A stretch of DNA of 64,000 nt. It comes from Nocardioides agri (GTDB taxonomy: Bacteria; Actinomycetota; Actinomycetes; Propionibacteriales; Nocardioidaceae). The notes under the pieces are model-generated. The model was not told the origin of the DNA. It saw only the letters and a program-made list of their open reading frames with translations, and did not search any database. Positions 7,997-17,587 of the stretch are shown one piece after another (position 1 is the first letter of the stretch; each line of letters opens with the position of its first letter). Both the position numbers and the translations under genes were made by a program. The DNA lies in the NCBI RefSeq assembly GCF_013778305.1, contig NZ_JACEIC010000002.1:2815669-2879668 (forward strand). Reading direction: 5' to 3'.

Positions 7997-8965
7997 ATGA
8001 ACGAGTACGACGTGGTGGTGGTCGGCGGGGGAGCCGCCGGCCTCTCAGCAGCCTTGGTCCTCACCCGCGCCCGTCGCCGCGTCGCGGTCCTCGACGCAGG
8101 GCGGCCGCGCAACGCGCCTGCTGCCCACATGCACGGCTTCCTCGGATCCGACGGACTCGCGCCGGCCGAGCTGCTCGCGGCCGGCCGCGCCGAGGTCGCC
8201 GGATACGGCGGCCGCCTCGTCTCCGGAACGGTCGCGACCATCACCGCGTGCCCGCGCACCAGTGCGCAGAGCCGTCGCGGTTTCGAGGTCCTGCTCACGG
8301 ACGGCACCAGGCTCACGACGCGCCGCGTCCTCGTCACGACCGGTCTGCGCGACGACATCCCCGACATCCCCGGAGTCCGGGAGAGGTGGGGACGCGACCT
8401 GCTCCACTGCCCCTACTGCCACGGCTACGAGGTCCGCGACCAGCCCCTCGGCGTGCTCGGCGGCGACCCTGCGTTCATCGAGGACGCCCTCTCGCACGCG
8501 CACATCATCCGCCAGTGGTCCGACGACGTCGTCTTCTTCGCCAACGGCGGGTCCCTCACCGTCGCGCAGCGTGAGCAGCTCGTCGCCCGTGCCATCGGGT
8601 TCGTCGACACACCGGTTGCCCGCCTCGTCGTCGAGGACGACCGGCTGAGCGGTGTCGAGCTCGAAGGCGGCCAGGTCGTACCCCGCACTGCGGTGTTCGT
8701 CCGACCGCGGTTCGTGCCGAACGACACCCTGCTGACGGGACTCGGCTGCGAGACCGGCCAGAACGGCTGGGTCGCGGTCGACACCACCGGTCGCACCAGC
8801 GTCCCGGGCGTCTGGGCGGCCGGCAACGCCGTGAACCCTCGCGCCCAGGTCATCACCGCCGCCGGCGAAGGCTCCGGGGCCGCCATCGCCATCAACAACG
8901 ACCTCGTCGACGAGGACCTGCCCATCGCGGTCACCAACTTCCGCCTCGGTCTGCCCGTCGGCTGA
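7997..8965 (+). CDS. Thioredoxin-reductase-like NAD(P)/FAD oxidoreductase
   Basis: A 322-residue flavoprotein. The N-terminal FAD-binding Rossmann motif is VVVVGGGAAGLSAAL (residues 6-20). A redox-active CPYC pair lies at residues 138-141 (LLHCPYCHGYE), and the C-terminal FAD contact is GVWAAGNAVNP. The layout matches the TrxB-like branch whose CPYC-bearing members reduce small disulfide or other redox substrates; the NADPH Rossmann glycines (GVLGGDPAF) are less canonical, so the electron donor is uncertain. ATG 7997 agrees with the family start YDVVVVGGG. It is divergently arranged with the XRE-cupin regulator and followed 63 bases later by a small membrane protein. Confidence 0.85.
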   Translation: MNEYDVVVVGGGAAGLSAALVLTRARRRVAVLDAGRPRNAPAAHMHGFLGSDGLAPAELLAAGRAEVAGYGGRLVSGTVATITACPRTSAQSRRGFEVLLTDGTRLTTRRVLVTTGLRDDIPDIPGVRERWGRDLLHCPYCHGYEVRDQPLGVLGGDPAFIEDALSHAHIIRQWSDDVVFFANGGSLTVAQREQLVARAIGFVDTPVARLVVEDDRLSGVELEGGQVVPRTAVFVRPRFVPNDTLLTGLGCETGQNGWVAVDTTGRTSVPGVWAAGNAVNPRAQVITAAGEGSGAAIAINNDLVDEDLPIAVTNFRLGLPVG

Positions 8966-9028
8966 CCCAGGACCGGCCGGCCCCCCGCTGGACCGGCGTA
9001 CGACCCTCGACTCCGAAGGAGCATCGCC

Positions 9029-9298
9029 ATGCCCGACTCCAGTACCGACCCGCAGGCCGCCCGACCCATCCGGGTCGTCGGGCCGCCCACCAAGCACCAG
9101 CTCGCGCTGATGATCTGGCTCGCGGTGTTCCCGACCCTCACGGTGCTGAACCTGACCATCGGCCGGTCTCTCGAGGACACGAACCCGGTCCTGCGGACCT
9201 TCGTCCTTGCGACCCTCGCGGTCCCCATCGTCATCTACGGCCTCATGCCGCGCCTGCACGAGGCCCGTGGCCGCATCCTCGCCCGCCGCGCCGCCTGA
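9029..9298 (+). CDS. Small two-segment membrane protein
   Basis: An 89-residue protein with two hydrophobic helices (about residues 25-45 and 55-75) separated by a short polar loop, and basic ends (HEARGRILARRAA). GAAGGA is positioned upstream of ATG 9029. The motif PTKHQLALMIWLAVFPTLT is seen in short actinobacterial membrane proteins of unknown function. It lies between the flavoprotein and the MMPL exporter and may belong to either unit. Confidence 0.65.
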   Translation: MPDSSTDPQAARPIRVVGPPTKHQLALMIWLAVFPTLTVLNLTIGRSLEDTNPVLRTFVLATLAVPIVIYGLMPRLHEARGRILARRAA

Positions 9299-9350
9299 CG
9301 CCGCACCCCCCAGCCGCCGGCAGTCGGTCGGTTCATCGGCCCGGACGAGA

Positions 9351-9412
9351 TCACCACCCTGCTCACCACGTGTGGTGACGACCGCTCACCACATCGGTTC
9401 CTAGGTTCACGG
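9351..9412 (+). promoter_or_regulatory. Promoter and operator array of the MMPL exporter
   Basis: Four TCACCAC-type half-sites occur in 42 bases: direct at 9351-9357, 9363-9369 and 9386-9392, inverted (GTGGTGA) at 9372-9378. The middle pair forms TCACCAC-GT-GTGGTGA. A TAGGTT -10 box lies at 9402-9407, 45 bases before the ATG at 9452. The block matches that in front of the DUF2306 operon (3461-3522) in sequence and spacing. Confidence 0.7.
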
Positions 9413-9451
9413 TTCAGCAAGCCCCGGCCACCACACTCGAGAGGCACCACC

Positions 9452-11656
9452 ATGAACCGACTCATCCGCGCCGTGGCGATGGCCAGCGCGAGGCACCCGT
9501 GGCGCACGATCGCGAGCTGGGTGCTCGCGGTGGTCGCCGTCTTCTTCCTCGCGGCCGTCGGCGGCGGCACGTTCGTCGACGACTTCTCCGCGCCCGGCAG
9601 CCAGAGCTCCCGAGCCATGGACCTCGTCGGCAGCAACTTCCCGGAGGCCGCCAAGGGCAACGCCCTCGTCGTGTTCGAGGCACCGGGCGGCGCCTCGCTC
9701 GAAGAGGACAGGGCAGACGTCGCCGCCGTCCTGGAGAAGGTGGCCGGACTCGACCACGTCGCATCGGTCACCGACCCGTTCCAGGCCGGCACCCTCTCCG
9801 AGGACGGCCGCATCGGGTACTCGGTGATGACCCTCGACGTGCCGGAGCGCGAGATGGGCAAGCCGGCATTCGCGACGCTCTCGGAGGGCGTCACCAGCAT
9901 CGACCCCGGTGCTGACGCCACCGACATGCGGGTCGAGCTCGGCGGCGACGCGGTGTTCCTGAACGCCGGCGGCGGCGACTCCAGCCACGTGGGCATCGGC
10001 CTGCTCGTCGCGCTCCTGGTACTCCTCGTCGTGTTCGGCACGTTCGTCGCCGCGGTCCTGCCGATCGGGCTCGCCCTCGTCGCGGTCGGCGCCGCCATCG
10101 GCGGCATCACCCTCATGGCCGCGTTCATGGACGTGTCCGTCTCCGCCGTCCCCGTCGCCGGTCTCGTCGGACTCGGCGTGGGCGTCGACTACGCCCTGTT
10201 CGTCGTCGCCCGCTACCGCGAGAACCGCTCCGCCGGCCGCGACAACCAGGCAGCGCTCGCTGGCGCCATGGGGACCTCCGGTGCTGCGGTCGTGTTCGCC
10301 GGCGGCACCGTCGTCATCGCCACCTCAGCGCTCGTTATCACCGGTGTGGGCGTCCTGACCTCCATCGGTCTCGCCACCGCGATGATGGTTCTCTCCTCGG
10401 TCATCGCAGCCGTCACCCTGCTCCCGGCACTGCTGAGCCTGCTCGGCGACCGCATCGACAAGGGCCGCATCGGGCGCCGGCAGCGCACCGTCAAGGCCGC
10501 CGAGGAGACTGCCTGGTGGCGGTTCGGGCACCGCGTGTCCGCGCGCCCGTGGCCCTATCTGCTTGCCTCCGTCGCGGTCCTGCTCGCCATCGCCGCTCCC
10601 GCACTGTGGATGCAGACCGGGTTCCCGGCCGCCGGCGACGCCCCGAAGGAGACCACCCACCGTCAGGCCTACGACCTGCTCACCGAAGGATTCGGCGTCG
10701 GCATCAACGCGCCCTTGCTGGTCGTTGCCGACCTCGGCGCCCCGGGCACCGACGCCGCCGGCGTGGAAGCCGTGGCCGAGGACATCGCGGCCGTTCCGGG
10801 CATCGCCTCGGTCGGCGAGCCCCAGACCTCCGAGGACGGCGACACCGTCGTGTTCACCGCCACCCCGACCACCGGTCCGGCCGACCTGGACACCTCAGCC
10901 ACCATCGACCGGGTTCGCGACGTCATCCCCGGCAACGTCTACATCTCGGGCATCACGGCGGTCACCGACGACCTCAGCGCCCAGCTGTCGGCCAAGCTGC
11001 CGCTCTTCATCGGAGCCGTCATCGCGGTGTCGTTCCTGCTGCTGATGATGGTGTTCCGCTCCATCCTCGTTCCGGTGAAGGCGGCTGTGATGAACCTGCT
11101 GTCCATCGGCGCCGCCTACGGCATCCTGGTCGCCGTCTTCCAGTGGGGCTGGGGCGCCCAGCTCCTCGGCCTCGACGGGCCGACGCCGATCACGTCGATC
11201 ATCGTCATCATCATGTTCCCGATCCTGTTCGGGCTCTCGATGGACTACGAGGTCTTCCTGCTCTCCCGCATCCGGGAGGAGTACGACCGCACCGGCGACA
11301 ACACCGAGTCCGTCGCCCGGGGCCTGGCGGGCACCGGCAGGGTGGTCACCTCGGCGGGCCTCATCATGGTCGCGGTGTTCTCCAGCTTCATCTTCAGCCC
11401 GATCCCGTCGCTGAAGATGCTGGGCCTGGGACTCGCGGTCGCCATCCTCATCGACGCGACCGTCGTGCGGATGATGCTGGTGCCCGCGACGATGGCTCTG
11501 CTCGGCCACGCGAACTGGTGGCTGCCGGGCTGGCTCGACCGGGTGCTACCGCGGTTGACGGTGGAAGGGAACGACGATGTCGTGCCCGACAGCACCGTCG
11601 CCCCGTGGGACTCTCCAACACCCACTCCCGGTGCAGGCGAGCTCGTCGATCGCTGA
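9452..11656 (+). CDS. MMPL-family RND transporter
   Basis: A 734-residue membrane transporter of the MMPL/YdfJ type, built of two similar halves. Each half has one N-terminal helix, a large extracytoplasmic domain (about residues 45-175 and 385-520) and a five- or six-helix bundle. The proton-relay aspartates sit in GVDYALF (D246) and SMDYEVF (D598). Members export lipids, siderophores or toxic compounds. Promoter sequence shared with the DUF2306 operon points to joint control, perhaps as a membrane-stress or toxic-compound response. Nothing in the sequence fixes the substrate. Confidence 0.9.
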   Translation: MNRLIRAVAMASARHPWRTIASWVLAVVAVFFLAAVGGGTFVDDFSAPGSQSSRAMDLVGSNFPEAAKGNALVVFEAPGGASLEEDRADVAAVLEKVAGLDHVASVTDPFQAGTLSEDGRIGYSVMTLDVPEREMGKPAFATLSEGVTSIDPGADATDMRVELGGDAVFLNAGGGDSSHVGIGLLVALLVLLVVFGTFVAAVLPIGLALVAVGAAIGGITLMAAFMDVSVSAVPVAGLVGLGVGVDYALFVVARYRENRSAGRDNQAALAGAMGTSGAAVVFAGGTVVIATSALVITGVGVLTSIGLATAMMVLSSVIAAVTLLPALLSLLGDRIDKGRIGRRQRTVKAAEETAWWRFGHRVSARPWPYLLASVAVLLAIAAPALWMQTGFPAAGDAPKETTHRQAYDLLTEGFGVGINAPLLVVADLGAPGTDAAGVEAVAEDIAAVPGIASVGEPQTSEDGDTVVFTATPTTGPADLDTSATIDRVRDVIPGNVYISGITAVTDDLSAQLSAKLPLFIGAVIAVSFLLLMMVFRSILVPVKAAVMNLLSIGAAYGILVAVFQWGWGAQLLGLDGPTPITSIIVIIMFPILFGLSMDYEVFLLSRIREEYDRTGDNTESVARGLAGTGRVVTSAGLIMVAVFSSFIFSPIPSLKMLGLGLAVAILIDATVVRMMLVPATMALLGHANWWLPGWLDRVLPRLTVEGNDDVVPDSTVAPWDSPTPTPGAGELVDR

Positions 11657-11802
11657 CGATCGCAGGCAGTCGCCGGCCCTGTGGTTCGGAAGAGTGCAGC
11701 TCAACGGCGTCGATCAGGGTCCGGGCGTAGGTGCTTCGACCCGTTGAGCGCGCTCGATCATCGAGTTGGTTGTTGCGGAGGTGGCTCGCTCCTCCGCCCG
11801 GT

Positions 11803-12699
11803 TCACGGGGTCTCTCGGGTGCTGAGCTGTCCGGACCACGCGTGAGGGGGCAGGCCGGTGCAGCCCGGCCGGGCGAGGAACAGGCTTCCTGACAGGGGGT
11901 GCTCGTCCTGCTCGGCGGGCGACAGCTCGCCCCGCGCGGTGGTGATCAGCAGCTGGTCGAGGCCGGGCCCGACGAAGGCCACGCTCGTGGTGTGTGGCGC
12001 AGGCAGCTCGATCAGGTCGAGCAGCTCGCCGGCCGTCGAGTAGCAGCGCACCTGGCCGCGGCCCCACGCGGCGAGCCAGAGGTTGCCGGACGCATCGACA
12101 CAGAGGCCGTCGGGCAGCGCGTCGGTGAGGTCGAGAGCGGGCCGGCGGGGGCCGACCGCTCCCGAGCTCTGGTCGTAGTCGCGGACCCAGACCCGGCGCG
12201 CCGGGACGCTGTCGACGCTGTAGAGCAGCGCGTCGTCGGGGGAGAACGCCAGGCCGTTGGACAGCCCGAGGTCGTCGTCCAGGACCTCGGTGATGTCACC
12301 GTCGACGCGGAGCAGCCGCTGGGAGTGCCGGGCCCCGGCCAGCGACGAGGTGCCGACGAGGATCCGTCCACGCGCGTCGCACGTCCCGTCGTTCCACCGG
12401 TCGTCCGGGTGGTCGGCGAACAGGTCGGGGCCGGAGGTGCGCGTGCCGTCGGGCGCGACCCGCGTCAGGTGGTGGCCCTCCGCCACGAGGAGGGCGCCGT
12501 CCTCGGCGACGGCCGCCGCACCGACGTACGACTCGAAGTGGTGGCTGGGCCCGATCTCGACGCTGCCCTGGTCGAGGCGTCCCGTGTGGACGGCCCTGCC
12601 GAGGATGTCGACCCAGACCAGCCGCTCGCGGGCCGCGTCCCAGAGCGGTCCCTCGGCCAGCTCGAACACGGGATCGGTGACCTGCTCGGCGGTCGTCAT
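11803..12699 (-). CDS. SMP-30/gluconolactonase-family sugar lactonase
   Basis: A 298-residue six-bladed propeller enzyme of the SMP-30/LRE family. Family hallmarks are EGPLWD (first metal-ligand Glu), the [13 protein letters not shown] segment, SNGLAFSPD and [12 protein letters not shown] (metal ligands Asn and Asp). It would hydrolyse an aldonolactone to the aldonic acid. It is divergent from the dehydratase gene, 60 bases away, so both probably share a regulatory region. In the Weimberg-type route it would be the XylC-like step. Confidence 0.85.
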   Translation of the reverse strand: MTTAEQVTDPVFELAEGPLWDAARERLVWVDILGRAVHTGRLDQGSVEIGPSHHFESYVGAAAVAEDGALLVAEGHHLTRVAPDGTRTSGPDLFADHPDDRWNDGTCDARGRILVGTSSLAGARHSQRLLRVDGDITEVLDDDLGLSNGLAFSPDDALLYSVDSVPARRVWVRDYDQSSGAVGPRRPALDLTDALPDGLCVDASGNLWLAAWGRGQVRCYSTAGELLDLIELPAPHTTSVAFVGPGLDQLLITTARGELSPAEQDEHPLSGSLFLARPGCTGLPPHAWSGQLSTRETP

Positions 12700-12759
12700 C
12701 GCCGCGACCCGCGACGTCGGTGCGGCAGTAGCATCGGGTCAGCCTACGTATGGAGGCCC

Positions 12760-14562
12760 ATGACTGCCGAGGGTCACGAGGCGCGGAAGCGGCTGCGCAG
12801 CCAGGACTGGTTCGACAACCCGGACAGTCCCGGGATGACCGCGCTCTACGTCGAGCGGTACCTGAACTGGGGCCTCACCCGCGACGAGCTGCAGTCGGGC
12901 AGGCCGATCATCGGCATCGCGCAGACCGGCTCGGACCTGACGCCGTGCAACCGACACCATCTCGAGCTGGCGCACCGGGTGCGCGAAGGGATCCGGGAGA
13001 TGGGTGGGATCGCGTTCGAGTTCCCGGTGCATCCCATCCAGGAGACGGGGAAGCGGCCCACCGCGGCGCTGGACCGCAACCTGGCCTACCTCGGCCTGGT
13101 GGAGGTGCTCTACGGCTACCCGCTCGACGGCGTGGTCCTCACCACCGGGTGCGACAAGACCACCCCGGCGTGCCTGATGGCCGCGGCCACGGTGAACCTC
13201 CCGGCGATCGTCCTCTCCGGGGGCCCCATGCTCAACGGTTGGTTCAAGGGGGAGCGCACCGGCTCGGGGACGATCATCTGGAAGGCGCGGGAGCTGCTCG
13301 CGGCCGGGGAGATCGACGCGGCCGGGTTCGTCGAGCTGGTCGCCTCGTCAGCCCCGTCGCCGGGCCACTGCAACACCATGGGGACGGCGTCGACGATGAA
13401 CAGCCTCGCCGAGGCGCTCGGGATGAGCCTGCCCGGCTCGGCGGCGATCCCCGCGCCCCACCGCGACCGCGGCAGGGTGGCCTACCTGACCGGCAAGCGC
13501 ATCGTCGAGATGGTGTGGGACGACCTCAAGCCCTCCGACATCCTGACCAGGGCGGCTTTCGAGAACGCGATCGTGGTCAACTCGGCGATCGGCGGCTCGA
13601 CCAACGCGCCCATCCACATCAACGCGATCGCTCGCCACGTCGGCGTTGGCCTCGACGTCGCGGACTGGGAGGCGGTCGGTCACCGGGTGCCGCTCCTCGT
13701 CGACCTGCAGCCTGCCGGGAGGTTCCTGGGCGAGGAGTACCACCGGGCGGGCGGGGTGCCGGCCGTCGTCAACGAGCTGATGCGTCACGGGCTGATCCAG
13801 GAGGACGCGCTCACGGTCAACGGGAGGACCATCGGCGCCAACTGCCGCGACACCGTGAGCGAGGACGCCGAGGTGATCCGCAGCTTCGACGACCCGCTGG
13901 TGCAGGACGCCGGGTTCATCGTGCTGACGGGGAACCTCTTCGAGAGCGCGATCATGAAGACGAGCGTGATCGACGACGACTTCCGCAAGCGCTACCTGTC
14001 GGACCCCGAGCAGCCGAACGTGTTCGAGGGCAGAGCGGTCGTCTTCGAAGGGCCGGAGGACTACCACGACCGCATCGACGACCCCTCGCTCGAGATCGAC
14101 GAGAGCACCATCCTGTTCACCCGGGGCAACGGTCCACTCGGCTACCCGGGCTCTGCGGAGGTCGTGAACATGCAGCCGCCCGCCGCGCTCATCAAGCGCG
14201 GTGTGCACTCCCTGCCGTGTGTCGGCGATGGCAGGCAGTCGGGGACCTCCGGCTCGCCGTCGATCCTGAACGCCTCCCCGGAGGCGGCAGCGGGAGGCGG
14301 CCTGGCGCTGCTGCGGACCGGCGACCGTGTGCGGATCGACCTCGATGCGGGTACGGCGGACATGCTGGTGCCCGACGAACAGCTCGCCGAGCGGCGCGCG
14401 ACGCTGCGGGACACGCCGTTCCCGGTGCCGGAGTCGCAGACGCCGTGGCAGGAGATCCAGCGTTCGATGGTGGGCCAGCTCTCGGACGGCATGGTCCTCG
14501 AGCCGGCGGTCGTCTACCAGCGCATCGTCCAGACCAAGGGCGTTCCCCGGCACAGCCACTGA
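12760..14562 (+). CDS. IlvD/Edd-family sugar-acid dehydratase (arabonate/xylonate type)
   Basis: A 600-residue iron-sulfur dehydratase. The three conserved cluster cysteines are C63 (LTPCNRHH), C131 ([10 protein letters not shown]) and C204 ([11 protein letters not shown]). The start [18 protein letters not shown] and the SHxG-free early region fit the aldonic-acid branch (arabonate, xylonate, galactonate) rather than branched-chain IlvD. It would convert a pentonate to the 2-keto-3-deoxy acid. ATG 12760 is chosen by family start and its place after the divergent lactonase; the frame is open far upstream. It leads an operon with the FAH-fold and aldehyde dehydrogenase genes. Confidence 0.88.
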   Translation: MTAEGHEARKRLRSQDWFDNPDSPGMTALYVERYLNWGLTRDELQSGRPIIGIAQTGSDLTPCNRHHLELAHRVREGIREMGGIAFEFPVHPIQETGKRPTAALDRNLAYLGLVEVLYGYPLDGVVLTTGCDKTTPACLMAAATVNLPAIVLSGGPMLNGWFKGERTGSGTIIWKARELLAAGEIDAAGFVELVASSAPSPGHCNTMGTASTMNSLAEALGMSLPGSAAIPAPHRDRGRVAYLTGKRIVEMVWDDLKPSDILTRAAFENAIVVNSAIGGSTNAPIHINAIARHVGVGLDVADWEAVGHRVPLLVDLQPAGRFLGEEYHRAGGVPAVVNELMRHGLIQEDALTVNGRTIGANCRDTVSEDAEVIRSFDDPLVQDAGFIVLTGNLFESAIMKTSVIDDDFRKRYLSDPEQPNVFEGRAVVFEGPEDYHDRIDDPSLEIDESTILFTRGNGPLGYPGSAEVVNMQPPAALIKRGVHSLPCVGDGRQSGTSGSPSILNASPEAAAGGGLALLRTGDRVRIDLDAGTADMLVPDEQLAERRATLRDTPFPVPESQTPWQEIQRSMVGQLSDGMVLEPAVVYQRIVQTKGVPRHSH

Positions 14563-14592
14563 GCCCAGACCCGACGAGAGGCAGAGCAGCCC

Positions 14593-15495
14593 ATGCACCT
14601 TGTCCGTTACGACACCGGCGACGGACCCCGGGTCGGGGTCCGCCGGGACGACTGGATCACGCCGGTGAGCGACGTCCGCTCGATGGCCGAGATGCTCGCG
14701 ATGCGGCTGGACGTGCTCCGGTCGACGGTCGAGTCCGCCTCCGCGACACCGGTCCGCGTCGCGTCGGCGCGGCTGCTCGCCCCGCTCGACGGGCGGGCCG
14801 AGCTGTGGTGCGCCGGCGTCACCTATGCCCGTTCCCGGGGCGCCAGGATGGAGGAGAGCGCCGACCAGTCGGTCTACGACAAGGTCTACTCGGCGGACCG
14901 GCCCGAGCTGTTCCTGAAGGCGCCGGCCTGGCGCCTGGTGACCGACCGCGAGCCGGTCGGGATCCGGGCCGACTCCGGACACGACGTACCCGAGCCGGAG
15001 CTGGCCGTGGTGGTGAACGCGCACGGCGAGATCGTCGGCTACACGGTGTGCAACGACATGAGCTCTCGGTCCATCGAGGGCGAGAACCCGCTCTACCTTC
15101 CCCAGGCCAAGGTCTATGCCGGCGCAGCGGCGCTGGCGACCGGCATCAGGCCGGCCTGGGAGGTGCCGGACGCCACCGACCTCGCCATCACCCTGGTGGT
15201 CCGCCGAGGTGCGACGGAGGCGTTCGCGGGCGAGACGTCGACCGCCCAGCTGACCCGTCCGTTGCGGGAGCTGGTCGACTACCTCTGCCGCGCCAGCTTC
15301 TTCCCCGACGGCGCCGCATTGGCCACCGGCACCGGGATCGTCCCCGACCTGGACTTCAGCCTGCGACCCGGCGACGTCGTGGAGATCGGGATCGAGGCGG
15401 TCGGACGGCTGGTGAACCGCGTGGAGATCGGCAAGGAGGCCTTCGGGTGGCTCAACGACCCCGAGGGCCGCCTCGTGCCGGAGGCGACCCGGTGA
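14593..15495 (+). CDS. FAH-fold 2-keto-3-deoxy-pentonate dehydratase (XylX/KdaD-like)
   Basis: A 300-residue protein of the fumarylacetoacetate hydrolase superfamily. Metal ligands are visible in EPELAVVVN (Glu pair) and VCNDMSSR (Asp), with LPQAKVYAG downstream, a pattern seen in 2-keto-3-deoxy-sugar-acid dehydratases. Its place between a pentonate dehydratase and a semialdehyde dehydrogenase supports dehydration of 2-keto-3-deoxy-pentonate to 2-ketoglutarate semialdehyde rather than cleavage of fumarylacetoacetate; a separate true fumarylacetoacetase lies at 34400. It starts 30 bases after the dehydratase and its stop overlaps the next start (GTGA). Confidence 0.75.
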   Translation: MHLVRYDTGDGPRVGVRRDDWITPVSDVRSMAEMLAMRLDVLRSTVESASATPVRVASARLLAPLDGRAELWCAGVTYARSRGARMEESADQSVYDKVYSADRPELFLKAPAWRLVTDREPVGIRADSGHDVPEPELAVVVNAHGEIVGYTVCNDMSSRSIEGENPLYLPQAKVYAGAAALATGIRPAWEVPDATDLAITLVVRRGATEAFAGETSTAQLTRPLRELVDYLCRASFFPDGAALATGTGIVPDLDFSLRPGDVVEIGIEAVGRLVNRVEIGKEAFGWLNDPEGRLVPEATR

Positions 15496-16970
15496 ACGAC
15501 TGTCCCGACACGACCCCGGAGCAGCTGGAGCAGGTCCTCGCCGCCGCCGCGGCCGCCGCGCCTGTCCTCGGCTCGGCCCGTCCCGCGGAGCGCGCGGCGT
15601 GGATCCGCGCGACGGCGGACGCGCTCGACGCCGCCGCCGACTCCCTGGTGCCGCTCGCCATCGAGGAGTCCGCTCTCGCCGAGGCACGGCTGCGGGGAGA
15701 GGTCGCCCGCAGCTCCGGGCAGCTGCGGCTCTTCGCCGACGCGCTCGAGGATGGCGCACTCCTCGAGCCGATCATCGACACCGCCGACCCGGACGCGACG
15801 CCGATCCCGCGGCCGGACCTGCGCCGGGTGCTCGTCCCGCTCGGCCCGGTGCTGGTCTTCGCCGCCAGCAACTTCCCCTTCGCCTTCAGCGTCTGCGGTG
15901 GAGACACCGCCTCCGCGCTCGCCGCCGGCTGCCCCGTGGTCGTCAAGAGCCACCCCGGCCACCCCCGGCTGTCCGACGCGGTCGCCGAGGTGATGGTCAC
16001 GGCGCTCCGGACGGCCGGCGCCCCCGACGGAACGCTCGCCGTCGTCCACGGCGACCGCGCCGGCGTGGACGCCCTGGGTGATCCACGGGTCAGGGCGAGC
16101 GGCTTCACCGGCTCGGTGGCCGGAGGGCTGGCCCTGCACGAGATCGCCGTCAACCGGCCCGACCCGATCCCGTTCTACGGCGAGCTCGGCAGCCTGAACC
16201 CGGCGTTCGTCCTCCGCGGCGCCCTGGAGGAGCGGCGCTCTGGCATCGCGTCCGGGTTCGTCGCCTCCTACACGCTGGGCGTGGGGCAGTTCTGCACCAA
16301 GCCGGGCCTGCTCGTGCTGCCGGTAGGGCACGGCCTGGAGGAGGAGATCGTGGCGGCCGCCGAGGAGGTCGCGCCCGCACGGATGCTCAACGACCGGATC
16401 CACGAGGGCTACACCGCAGGTCTCGCAAAGCTCCGTGAGCGCGGCAGCGTGGAGGCGCTGGTGACCGGGGACGAGTCGGACCGCGGTGCCTCGGCCTCGC
16501 TGTTCAAGACCACCGTCCCGCGGCTGATCGAGGATGCCGCGGTGCTGCTCGAGGAGTGCTTCGGCCCGACGTCCATCCTCGTCGAGTACGCCGACGACGA
16601 CGAGCTCCACGCCGCGGCGGCCGCCTTCGGCGGGAGTCTCACGGCGACGGTGCACGGCGCCGACTCCGACACCGACGTTGCCCAAAGGCTGCTTCCCCTG
16701 CTGCAGGACCGGGTCGGCCGGGTGGTGTGGAACGGCTGGCCGACCGGTGTGGCCGTCTCGTGGGCGATGCAGCACGGTGGGCCGTTCCCCGCGACCGTCG
16801 GATCGGTCCACACGAGCGTCGGCACCACGGCGGCCCGCCGGTTCCAGCGCCCGGTGTGCTACCAGGACACCCCGGGTGACCTCCTCCCCGAGGTGCTCCG
16901 CGACCGGAACTCGCTGAACGTGAGCCGCCGGGTCGACGGCGAGATCACACGTTCCGACATCGGGTCCTGA
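15492..16970 (+). CDS. 2-ketoglutarate semialdehyde dehydrogenase
   Basis: A 492-residue NAD(P)-dependent aldehyde dehydrogenase. The catalytic cysteine is C268 in GVGQFCTKPGL, and the Glu general base is in FYGELGSLNP. These two motifs mark the ketoglutarate semialdehyde dehydrogenase subgroup. The nucleotide-binding region has ASNFPFAFSV and VVKSHPGHP. The product would be 2-oxoglutarate, which enters the TCA cycle. The GTG at 15492 overlaps the upstream stop by 4 bases. No sugar dehydrogenase or transporter for the pathway is in the window. Confidence 0.88.
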   Translation: MNDCPDTTPEQLEQVLAAAAAAAPVLGSARPAERAAWIRATADALDAAADSLVPLAIEESALAEARLRGEVARSSGQLRLFADALEDGALLEPIIDTADPDATPIPRPDLRRVLVPLGPVLVFAASNFPFAFSVCGGDTASALAAGCPVVVKSHPGHPRLSDAVAEVMVTALRTAGAPDGTLAVVHGDRAGVDALGDPRVRASGFTGSVAGGLALHEIAVNRPDPIPFYGELGSLNPAFVLRGALEERRSGIASGFVASYTLGVGQFCTKPGLLVLPVGHGLEEEIVAAAEEVAPARMLNDRIHEGYTAGLAKLRERGSVEALVTGDESDRGASASLFKTTVPRLIEDAAVLLEECFGPTSILVEYADDDELHAAAAAFGGSLTATVHGADSDTDVAQRLLPLLQDRVGRVVWNGWPTGVAVSWAMQHGGPFPATVGSVHTSVGTTAARRFQRPVCYQDTPGDLLPEVLRDRNSLNVSRRVDGEITRSDIGS

Positions 16971-17071
16971 GGGCTGGCAGGGCGAGCCGACACCAGACGG
17001 GGCCGCGTGGGTCCCCGGAGGCGCGTGACGTGGAGACGTCCGTCACCGAGGCTCAGCCGAGGACGTGCACG

Positions 17072-17542
17072 TCAGTCCGGATCGGCTGCGCCGTAGAGCA
17101 GGCGTCTCACCGCCGCCCGGGACACGAGCAGGGCGATGACGAGCAGCGTCACGGGTACGAAGCCGCCCAGACTGACCGAGCCACCGAAGATGACGTCGAT
17201 CAGCCAGAGCACGACGAGCTTGCTCCCTGCCGCCACCACCCAGAGCATGAGGGCCGATGTCGTCCTCGCCGCCCGTGTGGTCGCCCCGCGCAGCCGCGCC
17301 AGGACGATGCCCTTGAGGAGGAGCACCGCCTCGAGCACGACCTTCAGCAGGACGGCGGTGAGCAGCGAGAGCGTGAACGTCTCGCTGATCACCGCCGGGA
17401 GGTACTGGATGGCGAGGTTCAGGACGACCACGTAGACGAACACGTCGATCACGTCGGCCGGATGCGCGACGACCCAGGTTCGCAGCGGGCCGCCCCGGGG
17501 ACCGGTCCGGCCAGCCGCGCTCGGCTCGGCTTGCCCTGTCAC
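17072..17542 (-). CDS. Integral membrane protein of unknown function
   Basis: A 156-residue protein with a short polar N-terminus (Gly/Pro/Arg-rich, to about residue 25) and about four membrane segments. I see no recognised motif. The GTG start lies 5 bases after TATCGG, a plausible -10 box for a leaderless message. It ends 101 bases after the stop of the convergent aldehyde dehydrogenase gene. Confidence 0.6.
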   Translation of the reverse strand: MTGQAEPSAAGRTGPRGGPLRTWVVAHPADVIDVFVYVVVLNLAIQYLPAVISETFTLSLLTAVLLKVVLEAVLLLKGIVLARLRGATTRAARTTSALMLWVVAAGSKLVVLWLIDVIFGGSVSLGGFVPVTLLVIALLVSRAAVRRLLYGAADPD

Positions 17543-17587
17543 AAGGCCCGATACTGCCCGACGGCGCGGTCGGGCGCAGGGATGTGC

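Noticed and set aside
14593..15495. Second fumarylacetoacetase
   Set aside because: It is 90 residues shorter and lacks the N-terminal domain of FahA. Neighbouring genes point to a 2-keto-3-deoxy-pentonate dehydratase.
12750..16970. A 1406-codon open frame on the plus strand over the sugar-acid cluster
   Set aside because: Only its last third is the aldehyde dehydrogenase; the first part is an Arg/Pro/Gly-rich shadow of the dehydratase and FAH genes.
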